This document shows, in pieces, positions 20,106 to 32,059 of a stretch of DNA of 64,000 nucleotides. Location: NCBI RefSeq assembly GCF_963678635.1, contig NC_087071.1, forward strand, positions 26,395,378 to 26,459,377, in the 5' to 3' direction. The first letter of the stretch is position 1; the number at the start of each line of letters is the position of its first letter. The translations under genes and the position numbers were made by a program. The notes under the pieces are model-generated. The model was not told the DNA's origin. It saw only the letters and a program-made list of their open reading frames with translations, and did not search any database. Source of the stretch: Symsagittifera roscoffensis. Its lineage: Eukaryota; Xenacoelomorpha; Acoela; Convolutidae.

Positions 20106-23100
20106 ATGTTTCGACCGCGCTGAAGGTATGCTTAGAACGTGCTCGATGTATATTTCGACCGGGCTCAAGGTATGCTTAGAACGTGATCGAGGTATGTTTC
20201 GACCACACTCAAGGTACGTTTCCACCGGGCTCGATGGATGTTTCGACCCTGTTCGAAGTATGTTTTGACCGTGCTCGAGTTATGTTTCGAACGTGCTCGA
20301 GGTATGTTTCGAGCGTGCTCGAAGTGTGTTTTGACCGTGCTCGAGGTATGTTTCGACAGCGTTTGATTTATATTTCGACCGGGCCCACGGTATAAAAAGA
20401 CTTGCCGTTTGTATGTTTCGCCCCTGCTCGAGGTATGTTTCGCCCCTGCTCGAGGTCTGTTTTGACCGTGCTCGTGGTATGTTTCGACCGTGCTCTAGGT
20501 ATGTTTCGACTTGCTTTAAAATTGTTTGAATTTGCTCGATGTATGTTTCGGCCATACTCGAGGTATGTTTTGACCATGTTCGAGGTATGATTCGACTGTG
20601 CTCGAGGTATCTTTGGACCGAGCTAGAAGTTTGATTCGACCGTGCTCAAGGTATTCTTCGACCGTGCTCGAAGTACATTCGACCGGGCTCGATGTATGTT
20701 TCGACCCTGCTCGATGTATCTTTTGATCATGTTCAAAGTCTGATTCGACCGTACTCGATGTATCCTTCGACCCTGCTTGACGTATTTTTGACCGTGCTGG
20801 AGGTAAGTTTCGTTGACCGTGCTCGAGATTTTTTTCAACCGTACTCGAGATAAGTTTCGACAAGGCTCGAGGTATCCTTCGACCCTGCTGGATGTATATT
20901 TCGACCCTGCTCAATGTAAGTTAGACTGTGCTTGATGTAATTTTCGACCGCGCTGGATGTGTGTTTCGACCATACTCGAGGTATGTTTTGACCATGTTCG
21001 AGGTATGATCTGACCGTGCTCAAGGTACATTTCGACTGTGCCCGAGTTATGTTTCGACCGTGCTCGAGGTATATTTCGAGCGTGCTCGAAGTGTGTTTTG
21101 ACCGTGCTCGAAGTCAGTTTTTACCGTGCTCGAGGTATATTTCGACTCTGCTTATGGTATGTTTCGAGTGCTCGTGGTATGTTTCGACCGTGCTCTAGGT
21201 ATGTTTCGACTTGCTTTAAAATTGTTTGAATTTGCTCGATGTATGTTTCGGCCATACTCGAGACATGTTTTGACCATGTTCGAGGTATGATTCGACTGTG
21301 CTCGAGGTATCTTTGGACCGAGCTTGAAGTTTGATTCGACCGTGCTCAAGGTATTCTTCGACCGTGCTCGAAGTACATTCGACCGGGCTCGATGTATGTT
21401 TCGACCCTGCTCGATGTATCTTTTGATCATGTTCAAAGTCTGATTCGACCGTACTCGATGTATCCTTCGACCCTGCTTGACGTATTTTTGACCGTGCTGG
21501 AGGTAAGTTTCGTTGACCGTGCTCGAGATTTTTTTCAACCGTACTCGAGATAAGTTTCGACAAGGCTCGAGGTATCCTTCGACCCTGCTGGATGTATGTT
21601 TCGACCCTGCTCAATGTAAGTTAGACTGTGCTTGATGTAATTTTCGACCGCGCTGGATGTGTGTTTCGACCATACTCGAGGTATGTTTTGACCATGTTCG
21701 AGGTATGATCTGACCGTGCTCAAGGTACATTTCGACTGTGCCCGAGTTATGTTTCGACCGTGCTCGAGGTATATTTCGAGCGTGCTCGAAGTGTGTTTTG
21801 ACCGTGCTCGAAGTCCGTTTTTACCGTGCTCGAGGTATGTTTCGACTCTGCTTATGGTATGTTTCGAATTTGCTCGAGGTATGTTTCGACCGTGCTCGAT
21901 GTATGTTTCGACCATACTCGAGGTATGTTTTGACCGTGTTCGAGGTATGACTCGACTGTGCTCGGGGTATCTTTGGACCGAGCTTGAAGCTTGATTCGAC
22001 CGTGCTCAAGGTATTCTTCGATCGTGCTCGAAGTACATTCGACCGGGCTCGATGTATGTTTCGACCCTGCTCGAGGCATCTTTTGATCATGTTCAAAGTC
22101 TGATTGGACCATACTCGAGGTATGTTTCGACCGTGCTCGATGTATCCTTCGACCCTGGTTGAGGTGTTTTTGACCGTGCTGGAGGTAAGTTTCGTTGACC
22201 GTGCTCGAGATTTTCTTCAACCGTACTCGAGATAAGTTTCGACAAGGCTCGATGTATCCTTCGACCCTGCTTGAGGTATGTTTGACCGTGCTGGAGGTAT
22301 GTTTCGACCGTGCTCGAGGTAAGTTTCGTCGACCGTGTTCGAGGTATGCATCGACCGTGCTTGCTGTGTCTTTTGACAGTGCTCTATGTATGGTTCGACA
22401 GTACTGGATATAAGTTTCGACCCTGTCGAGGTCTGTTGTGACCGTATTCAAAGTATGTTTCGATCAAGCTCGATTTATGTTTCTACTGGGCTCAATATAT
22501 GATTACACCGTGCTCTAGGTATGTTTCAACCATGCTGGATGTATGTTTCGACCCTGCTCAATGTAAGTTAGACTGTGCTTGATGTAATTTTCGACCGCGC
22601 TGGATGTGTGTTTCGACCATACTCGAGGTATGTTTTGACCATGTTCGAGGTATGATTTGACCGTGCTCAAGGTACATTTCGACCGTGCCCGAGTTATGTT
22701 TCGACCGTGCTCGAAGTAAGTTTCGTCGACCGTGCTCGAGATATGCATCGACCGTGCTTGATGTATCTTTCGACAGTGCTCTATGTATGTTTCGACCGTA
22801 ATGGACATAAGTTTCGACCCTGTCGAGGTGTGTTGTGACCGTATTCAAAGTATGTTTCGATCAAGCTCGATTTATGTTTCTACTGGGCTCAATATATGAT
22901 TACACTCTAGGTATGTTTCAACCATGCTGGATATATGTTTCGACTCTGCGCAATGTAAGTTAGACTGTGCTTGATGTAATTTTCGACCGCGCTGGATGTG
23001 TGTTTCGACCATACTCGAAGCATGTTTTGACCATGTTCGAGGTATGATTTGACCGTGCTCAAGGTACATTTCGACCGTGCCCGAGTTATGTTTCGATCGT

Positions 23101-25506
23101 GCTCGAGTTCTGTTTTTACCGTGCTTGAGGTATATTTCGACAAGGCTCGATGTATCCTTCGACCCTGCTTGAGGTATGTTTGACCGTGCTGGAGGTATGT
23201 TTCGACCAAGCTCGAGGTAAGTTTCGTCGACCGTGCTCGAGGTATGCATCGACCGTGCTTGATGTATCTTTCGACAGTGCTCTATGTATGTTTCGACCGT
23301 ACTGGATATAAGTTTCGACCCTGTCGAGGTGTATTGTGACCGTATTCAAAGTATGTTTCGATCAAGCTCGATTTATGTTTCTACTGGGCTCAATATATGA
23401 TTACACCGTGCTCTAGGTAAGTTTCAACCATGCTGGATGTATGTTTCGACCCTGCTCAATGTAAGTTAGACTGTGCTTGATGTAATTTTCGACCGCGCTG
23501 GATATGTGTTTCGACCATACTTGAGGTATGTTTTGACCATGTTCGAGGTATGATTTGACCGTGCTCAAGGTACGTTTCGATCGTGCCCGAGTTATATTTC
23601 GACCGTGCTCGAGGTTTGTTTCACCGTGCTGGAGATAAGTTTCGACCGTACTGGATGCATGTTTCGAACCTGCTGGATGTGTGTTTCTACCATACTCGAG
23701 GTATGTTTTGACCATGTTCGAGGTATGATTTGACCGTGCTCAAGGTACGTTTCGACCGTGCCCGAGTTATGTTTCGACCGTGCTCGAGGTTTATTTCACT
23801 GTGCTGGAGGTAAGTTTTGACCGTACTGGATGCATGTTTCGAACCTGCTCGAGATATGTTTCGACCGTGCTCGAGGTATGTTTCGACCATACTTGATGTA
23901 AGTTTTTAACCCTGCTCGTTTGTTTTGACCCTGATCGATGTATGCTTTGACCGTGTTCGATATATGTTTCGTCCGTGCTCAAAGTAAGTTTGGAGCGTAC
24001 TCGAAGTACGTTTCGACCATGCTCGAGGTATGTTTCGACCAAGCTTGAGGTAAGTTTCGACTGGGCTCGAGGTCTATTTCGACCGTGCTCGAGGTCTGTT
24101 TCGACCATGCTCGAGGTATCTTTTGACCGTGATCAGTGTATGTTTCGACCCTGCTCGAGATAGTTTTCGACCCTGCTCGTGTTATGCATCGAACGTGCTG
24201 GTGGTATGTTTCGAACTTGATCTAGGTACATTCCGACAGTGCTGGAGGTATGTTTCGACCGTGCTCGATTTATGTTTCGACCGGGCTCAGGTCATCTACA
24301 GACCAGCTACAAATATGTTTCAACCATACTCGAGGTAGGTTTTGACCATGTTCGAGGTTTGATTCGACTGTGCTCGAGTTATGTTTCGGTCGGGCTCGAT
24401 GTAAGTTTCGACCCAGCTCGAGGTACGTCTGAAACTGCTGGAGGTATGTTTCGACCTTGCTCGATATATGTTTTGACCGGGCTGAGGTTATGTTTAGACC
24501 AGCTCCAAATATAATTCGACCATACTCTAAATAAGTTTTGACCATGTTCGAGGTTTGATTCGACGGTGCTCGAGGTATGTTTCGACCGTGCTTGGGGTAT
24601 GTTTTGACCCAGCTCGAGGTACGTTTGACACTGCTGGAGGTATGTTTCGACCTTGCTCGATATATGTTTCGACCGGGCTCAGGTTATGTTTAGACCAGCT
24701 CCAAATATGTTTCGACCATACTCGAGGTAGGTTTTGACCATGTTCGAGGTTTGATTTGACCGTGCTCGGGGTATGTTTTGACCATACTCGAGATATGTTT
24801 TGACCGTGCTCGAGATATGTTTCGACGGGCTCAAGGTATGCTTAGAACGTGCTGGATGTATCTTTCGACCGTACTCGAGGTAGGTTATGACCATGCTCGC
24901 TGTATGTTTTGGCCGCGCTCAAAGTAAGTTTAGGCCGTGCAAGGTGTATGCTTCGACCATGCTTGAGATATGTTTCGAGCGCGCTCGAGGTCTGTTTCGA
25001 CCGTGTTCTAGGCATGTATCGACCTACCTTGCTGGAGTTATGTTTCGACCTTGCTCGAGGTATGTTTTGGCCATCCTGGAGGTATGGTTGACCCCCTCGA
25101 GGTCTGTTTCGACTGTGCTCGATGTCTGTTTCGACCTTGCCCGAGGTAGGCTTTGTTCGTTATCGGTGTATATTTCGACCCTGCTCGAGGTATATTTCGA
25201 CCGTGCTCGATGTACGGTTCGACTATGCTCGAGGTATGTTTCCACCGTGCTCAAAGTTTGTTTTGACCGTGCTCGAGGTCTGTTTCGACCGTGCTCGAGG
25301 TCTGTTTCGACTGTGCTCGAGGTCTGTTTCGACCGTGCTCGAGGACTGTTTCGACCGTGCTCGAGGTCTGTTTCGACCATGCTCGAGGTATGTTTTGACA
25401 GTGCTCGGTGTATGTTTGACCCTGCTCGAGCTTTGTTTCGACCGTGCTCGAGTTATAATTAGACCGTGCTCGAGGTTTTTTCGACCGTGCTCGACCGTGC
25501 TTGTTA
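20106..25506. repeat. Long 22-bp satellite array with higher-order repeats
   Basis: About 245 imperfect units of TGTTTCGACCGTGCTCGAGG plus TA. Higher-order structure is present: a 700-bp block at about 20,508-21,207 recurs at 21,208-21,9xx almost unchanged, and a marker stretch with AAGTTAGACTGTGCTTGATG appears near 20,920, 21,620, 22,565, 22,960 and 23,465. Because the unit lacks stops and 22 is not a multiple of 3, frames of up to 199 codons open on both strands with a 22-residue period. These are repeat artefacts, not genes. Confidence 0.9.
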
Positions 25507-25943
25507 GTGATTTTTTTTTCGCCTGCGTTTTTCATGCTTTTGGTCTGCCAGTTACTGCTAACGAGAACTTTCTGTTTTGAGTGATTGGGTGCAATCTAAG
25601 GACGAGTTCGCTGGTTTTGCCTCTTATTTTAAATTATAAGTTTTTTTGAATATTTTTTCCCTTTTTTATCCAAGAACACGTTTCACCGATTTTTTTTCTT
25701 TAGGTTCAGACTTGATTCGATGTTTTTTAGAAGTTGATAGAGAAATGTAGAAAACTCGACTGATAAACGTTTACCTTCCCCTTCGTGTCATGTTAGAGTG
25801 TTTGGACTGCTGTTTATGACAAAAAAATAGCTTGTGGTAAATCAGGTTTTGCTGTTGCCGCTAATAAACTCCGGTCAATTATCCGAGACAATTTTAAATA
25901 CTTCAAAGCTAGCAAACGCTGCTGACATGTCAAATCTTCAACC
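25507..25943. other. Unannotated spacer after the satellite array
   Basis: Unique AT-rich sequence with no open frame of note and no recognisable repeat. It separates the satellite from the MITE. Confidence 0.6.
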
Positions 25944-26917
25944 TACCCGCACCGAGCGCCCATGGATCGATTATATTGTCATAATATGGTCAGCATCTAT
26001 AAAATGACAAACTAATCGATTATAATCCATTAAAAATGGATTATAATCCTAACATTTTTTATCCCAATAAAGTCCATCATAATCGATTATAATCGATTAT
26101 AATGGATTTTTTTGAGGTGTTATTCATGAAATTTACAATTTTGTTCAAAATTATCTCATTTCTTGTTTAGTGTAGTTGCTACGTGTTATGTTTCATAAAA
26201 TGTTACATTTAAGAGAAAAATTTATATATTTTTTGTCTCAACTTTTTCTAATTCATCGCAGTTTAACACTTCATTTTACCCCCTCCCCCCTAGCCAATTA
26301 AGCTACCAGTACCCAGTATACTAACACCCACCAGTTTACTATCCCCCACCCCAGTTTACCCCCCTCCCACCATTTACCCCCCCCCCCCCCTCCAGTTTAC
26401 CCTGCCCCTTTAGCTGGGGGGGGGGGGGGGGGGGGGTTTAGAAAGCTTGAGGGAGCGAGGGGATGACCCCCCCCCCCGGTTTCTAACGCCTTCTCAAACG
26501 CTTGAGGGGGCGAGTGGACGACGAAGTTGAGACAGGGCATTTGGTAAAAGACAGGGCATAAATTCTGCAAACTTCTCGCAAAAATTGCAAAATTTTGCAA
26601 AAATAATCGAATTTAGTTCTAAAAATGAAATGGATTTTAATCAATTACAATGGATTATAATGGATTTTAATTTCATAATAATCGATTATAATGGATTATC
26701 TTGGCAAAAACAATCGATTTCAGTGACAAAAATAATGGATTTTAATCGATTATAATGGAGTATAATGGATTATATTTGTTCAAAACTAATCGATTATAAT
26801 GGCTATATAATCGATTTCGTGGTCTGAATTTTACATCCGTAATGGATTATAATCAATTATTTCTGTCTCGGGAAACCATTATAATCGATTAGAATCCATG
26901 GGCGCTCGGTGCGGGTA
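25944..26917. mobile_element. 974-bp MITE with perfect 23-bp inverted ends
   Basis: The first 23 bases (TACCCGCACCGAGCGCCCAT plus GGA) are the exact reverse complement of the last 23 (26,895-26,917). If the outermost TA is the target duplication, the inverted repeat proper starts CCCGCACCG, which fits a TA-inserting Tc1/mariner-like family. The interior is filled with runs of ATCGATTATA and ATGGATTATA words. In the middle (about 26,278-26,480) are long C and G runs. There is no transposase frame, so it would be non-autonomous. Confidence 0.75.
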
Positions 26918-29900
26918 CATTATCCATAAAATACCCAGTTTGCTTGAAAGTTGCTTGCCTGTTGTTGAGTGTGATTATCTTTATATATGGAAAGAATGTT
27001 TTCTTATGAAAAAAACACCGTTATTTGTTTAAAATCAATATATGAGAGCTTATACAGGATGCCTTTACTATATTCGTACTCTCACTTGTTCTTGTACTTT
27101 AAAGTTAAACCCCATCAAACAGCTCAATTGCCCATTTAAAAATGCTGGCTGATCTGGTTCTCAATTATTCTTCCTCAGAACAAAGAAGTAGTGCAGAGTC
27201 TTATGATTTGCTGGCGGAAGGACTTTGTGTCAAATTAAAAGCTGCTTCAATCGCGTAAACACAAACACATTGCCGAGAATTTCCTTGAATTGTTGATCAC
27301 ATGATATCTTTCTTGTTATAGAAACCCACTAACTGCATATTAAGAAGCATCAATGACTACACGCACATGTCTTTTTAAGGTATTAGGGCTGTAAAAATGT
27401 ATTCTAGCAGAATTTTTTGTTCCACAGATCACTTGAAATCTTGATTTCATAAATCTTTGAAGGCAGCAATTTCGTTTGAGTGAAACAAATGTTCGGTATC
27501 TTTTTTCCGTAAGAGTTAGCCAAGCAAAATTGAATGAAGTCAATTTGGTTCAGAAATGAATTTCGCAGTAAATCGTCTCAACCAGCTGATCATGCAGCTT
27601 GATAACAGTTGCTGATGCTGACAATCCCAATAACTAAAGTATCGATAGCATTTTTGATTTTGCTTTGCTTGCTTGATGATGAAGATTTTTGATAGGAATC
27701 GTTTTATGGCTGCAAGTTATCCTTTTCATTTTGCTTTTCTGTTGTTATTTAGACCATAGTTTCATCTTGCTAGTTTATCTTGCTTTTGATTTCTGGAAGT
27801 ATGTTCTCCTCACTTTTGTAGGTATCTGGCCCATCTTGGCTAGCCCATTCAAGGCAACTTGGATAAAAGTGTCAAATTCTTCAATGATAGCTAATCTAGT
27901 TCCTTTTCTTGTCATTGAGATGAACTTTCCATTCGGTAGCCAGCTACTGTCACCAGCAAGTGGCAACTGACATTGGCAACGGATATTTCATTTTTGCAAA
28001 CTCCGCAAAAAAAGATTGAAACCCGGGTTCTTTTGAAATTTTTTCCTTTCCTCTGTATTGCGTACTCATTTGATAGCAAATTATATCCAGGGACTCCAAA
28101 ATCCTAGTTCAATTAAACAACTGCTCTGTATATTTTTGTGCAGACTCATCCGATCTCAGTCAAATCGCAAAAAGCATCCAGTTGAGGTTTTAAGCGAAGA
28201 TCATACTTATTTTGTGCTGTTTCTGGAATTCTCTGCCACTTTTGTCACTAGGTTATTTGGAGCTCGCCAGGATGTTTTACTCTCTTATAATTTCTACTTG
28301 TGTTCTCTCTGACCACGCAATTTTTTCTACCCGCTAGCAGAAAAAAGTTATTCCAAAGCAGTTTGACCCTCGTGCTGGTTGTTTTTTCTCACCGGCGTTG
28401 ATTTCTTAACAATCATCCCTTAAATTTTCTGAAGCTTTACCTAGAAATGTGCGCAGTCTGGTTTGATACTTAGTTCCCAGAACAATTTTGATTTTGATCG
28501 TTAAACAGCAAGACAGTTTGCATATGAGGTAAAGCTATGTCTGTCTTTTTTTACTACTTGTCTCAACCAACTTGTGCTTAGAGTCTGCTGATTCTCTTTT
28601 CGAGATAAATTCTGTTTGTTTCATCTTGCCGTTCATATCAGCGATAACTTTAATTCTGAAAACTTACGGTATCGAGCTCTTCAGTAAGACTCCCAAAATT
28701 GTCGATGTCTTTTTTCTACTGAGCAGTCGTTAGAGCAGTCAATATCCCTACCATCTCTGGATTCGCAGTAGCTTGGCTCTCATTGTAGATTTTTTAGAAG
28801 GTCATTGCGCAAAAAAGCATGAGAAAACAAATTTTCTCAGCTTCACCAGCTGTCATTAGGACTAATCAACTAATTTTTTCACTTTTTCCTTTGCTAGTTT
28901 ATTTTGTAAACCTTTGGGTTTTTTCCGTCTACAGCACCCTCAATTTTTTTCTCTGAACCTTCTTTTCCGAAAAAGAAATCAATGAAGCCCTTGCCACTTG
29001 AGGTTTCACAAGATCCAACTGTTCAGCTATTTTGCTTTTTTCTGAAATGAACTGATTGGGATCGGTGTGACACATGAGGTTATAATAAAGGTTTTTTGAG
29101 AACGCTGTGAGTCATCTATTGTTTCATCAACTGTCATTAGGACTAATCATCTAAAGTTTCCACTTTTTCCCGTTTCCCGTGCTAGGCTACTTTCTATGTA
29201 TATACCATCGTTGTCATATAAAAGAGTGATTACTATCACATTGATGACAATTTTTACAGATGGTTAAACTAAAACAAATAATAGAAAGCCAGTAAGACTA
29301 ATAGAATCCGATAAATTTTAGTTCAGTTCCATTATACCTGGTAATTTCTGATGCAAAAACTACTCATTATTAACTACTTTTGAAGCAATAGTGGCCGCAA
29401 TAAATTTCAGGCGATATGAAAAATTCAATAAAGAAGTAACTGATCCAAATAGAAACATGAAAAACGAGGTTGTTCAGAATAAAATGATTCATTGTTAGTT
29501 TCTGACACTTTGAACAAAAGTTTAGAATATGATAAAATAAATTGAAAAAGGTTAATTGATCCAAACATTGCGCTGAAGGACCACAAATTTAAATAGTTCA
29601 TTTGACATTGTGTGTTTTTTTTTTGAAGTTGTATAAATATTATTGAAACGTAATCTGAGCGAAATTTATTTCAAGCAAAAGACAGTCATGTTTTCGGGGC
29701 TTTATGTTGATACAATAAATCTTCTTACTTTTCAATAACTTCACTTTTAAGCTCTCTGATTTCCAGAATAAGCGTATAAGGTATTGCCGTAGTTACCATG
29801 ATCCTTTGAAAACTAAAACTGAACAAAATAAAAGAACGAAACAGCGATAAGAGAAAAACCAAGAGGACGAGATTGTCTTTTTTCTGGATAAATTGATTCA

Positions 29901-30036
29901 TTGTTGATTTCAATTATCTATTTGATGGCAAAAAAAGCTTTGAAAGTCGAGGTATTTCTACGGTCACCGGACATAGAATTTGCAACTTTTCGATTTCAAA
30001 AAGCAAGATGAAGCTATTTGGAAGGACTTAGCCGAG
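26918..30036. other. 3.1-kb region with no recognised gene
   Basis: Only short frames (up to 93 codons) are open, none with recognisable motifs. A sequence containing CTGTCATTAGGACTAATCA occurs twice (28,850 and 29,131), so part of it is probably a decayed repeat. The last bases before the LTR (GAAGGACTTAGCC, 30,021-30,033) recur at 49,988, just after the assembly gap. Confidence 0.5.
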
Positions 30037-30444
30037 TGAGTTAGGACTGGAGTGTAACTCATAGAGTAATTTCGGATAGGGTACACCGTCTGCTCGTCAC
30101 GCTATCTTATTTTCGGCCGGATAGATTCGTGCAACTTCTTAGTCTAATACCGATCCTAATCTTACTCTTATACTATCTAGTCTCAGGTTGTTTAACTAGT
30201 CTCTGCTAGGCTCAATAGATCTAGGGTATACTGGTTTATTGCGGCTGCTGAAGTGCTCGGGAGAGTCCAACTAATTTCTAAGTTAAATTCAAATCTCTCT
30301 GGTGCTGAAATTACAAGTAACTTCAGCACTTACAAATAAGTGGGTTGTTAGTTAGATGGATCATGATTGGTTAATATTAAATACTTTACATTGGTAAAAC
30401 ATTTAATTTATCCAATCATAAAATATAGTTTAGATCAGGTTCCA
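30037..30444 (-). repeat. 3' LTR of the intact retroelement
   Basis: 408 bp starting TGAGTTAGG and ending GGTTCCA on the plus strand, i.e. TG...CA on the coding strand. It is identical by eye to 48,531-48,938. On the minus strand it holds AATAAA at 30,240-30,235, a TATAAG word near 30,172 and CCAAT words near 30,397 and 30,370. The bases just inside (GGATGGG on the minus strand) are a weak polypurine tract. Confidence 0.9.
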
Positions 30445-31704
30445 CCCATCCGGGTTTTACAGAGTTTTTTAGAACAGTTCTTTTGTAGTTCAAGGATGGA
30501 TGATGGACGTTGGTATTTGGCGAACATCATTTTTCTTTTGTTTCCTTTTTGTTAAGGAAGTTCCAGGGATCTGGAATTGAGGACACAAGACGTTGTGTTC
30601 TTCTTGTGACAACGACTGAGTCTCTGCAACAGCATCAATTCTGGTTTCAGAATGGTTGGCTATGTCAGGTTTTTCTGTTCTTCGGAGAGAACTTCTTTTG
30701 TGTTTGATCTAGCTCGGGAATGGCGTGGAGATTGTGCGTGGAGGGGATGCCTGGTTACTCGGATCTGTACGTATACTTGAACATCGAGGTGGTCATTGGT
30801 CTAGTTCAATGAAGTCCTTTTCTGCGAGGTCAAGTCGTACTCTAAATCCTTTGAGTTGTGATTGTGAGCGGCATATCGATTATAGTTGGTCATTCTCTCT
30901 CGAGTGTAGTGAGGTCGTCTTGTCTTTTGATGTTCGTCCTTGGTGTTGTATTCTGATCTATATATTGCATCATGTGATTTTACATTTTATAAAACTTTTA
31001 TTAATTTAATATTTTTTAATTATGATTTTAGTTAGTTGTTTTCACAAAAGCTTTTTGTTTTAGTTCGGTTATTTTGAAGAGTTACTCACCCTTGAGTAGC
31101 TCTTATTAAAAATAAAGGTGTGGTCACAAAGCGTGGATGTAGCACGGTGGGTTAGGCCGGCTATAGAGCATGCTCAGGACGTCCTTTCCTGGTGGGTTAG
31201 GCCAGGTGTGGGAGTATGATTTCATGCGGTTTTTATGAGGGGTCCTGTTATGTGACAACATTTTATGTTGGGTTTGTTGTGGTTTTACTTATGTTTTGTT
31301 GGTTATGTACTTTTTCCAAAAATCAAATTGTTTGTGGTATGGGTTTGTCTTTCGACTTTTTTGTGTTTTATTATTTCTTTCTTAGACTTTATAATAGTCT
31401 TCAAAAGAATAAATTATCCAGTTTTAAACTGGGTTAATCCGGTTTGGGTACCGTTGGTTTCCTTTTCTTAGTCATGCTGTTATTTTATGATTTGTGGTAT
31501 TTAGTAAGCTGCGTTGGTTAGTTTTGTTTAGTATATGATTCCTTTCCAACCGGGTTAAAGGAAAGTTTGAAACTTGTTATTATTTGTTAGAGTTGTTGAG
31601 TGTGAAAACTTGAAACTGAAATTCATTATTTTAAACAATTCTTCGTGGGCGAGCTGTGCGAGTGTGGATAGAATTTCTGTGCGAATGAATGAAAATATTA
31701 AAAG

Positions 31705-32003
31705 GTTAGTACTGCAATTGCATTTTATTAATTTACTGCATAGAATTTGGAAATTTACTGCTAGTAATGGGGGAATTTTAAGATACAAATTTTCATCATA
31801 TGTAGATTTACTGCTTTTAGGGGAAAATTTTATAAATTAATTTACTGCATTGGTATTATATTTATTTAATTGTTGGTGCAAAAGTTAAATAGGGTTTTAA
31901 ATAGTTTTGAAGAAGTTTGCTATTTTTTATTTTTCTTTTGTGAATTTTTCAGATGATTGAAGATGAAGGCTAAAAATCTAAAGAAAACATGAATAAGGAA
32001 TGG
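31705..32003 (+). promoter_or_regulatory. Candidate antisense intron and 50-nt exon
   Basis: On the plus strand AAAAG/GTTAGT (31,704/31,705) and a long T-rich tract ending TTTTTCAG (31,952) delimit a 248-bp intron. A 50-nt segment then ends AATG/GTGAGT at 32,002. In the second copy the same signals delimit 52,349-52,594 (246 bp) and a segment ending AATG/GTTAGT. This suggests a spliced antisense RNA but is unproven. Confidence 0.35.
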
Positions 32004-32056
32004 TGAGTTTTTCAATATTTTAATTAGTTAGTTATATTCATTTAATTCATACTTAC
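31978..32056 (-). promoter_or_regulatory. Candidate 79-nt intron directly after the ORF597 stop
   Basis: On the minus strand the ORF597 stop TAA is followed by CAG/GTAAGT, then CTAACTAAT as branch-like sequence, and GTTTTCTTTAG as acceptor at 31,979-31,978. The second copy keeps CAG/GTAAGT, has TACTAAC and ends TTCATTTAG. Retention of the intron in genomic copies means the packaged RNA would be unspliced here. Confidence 0.5.
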
Positions 32057-32059
32057 CTG

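Larger units (their letters stand above)
30445..32059 (-). other. 3' non-coding region of the retroelement
   Basis: 1.6 kb between ORF597 and the 3' LTR. Short frames are open, but the longer plus-strand ones are not preserved in the second copy; for example the 94-codon frame at 30,725 meets a TAA there. Several blocks are strongly conserved between copies, notably around 30,720-30,870 and 31,080-31,450, so they may be functional RNA or DNA elements. The last 350 bp carry splice signals on both strands. Confidence 0.6.

Noticed and set aside
20183-25580. Many frames of 60-199 codons on both strands, rich in repeated 22-residue motifs
   Set aside because: They arise from the stop-free 22-bp satellite; all frames show the same period and there is no codon bias or unique sequence.
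27689-27970. 93-codon plus frame with hydrophobic N-terminus and 63-codon minus frame opposite
   Set aside because: No motif, no neighbouring support, and length expected by chance.
30725-31009. 94-codon plus frame in the retroelement 3' region
   Set aside because: The second copy has a TAA in the same frame, so it is not conserved as protein.
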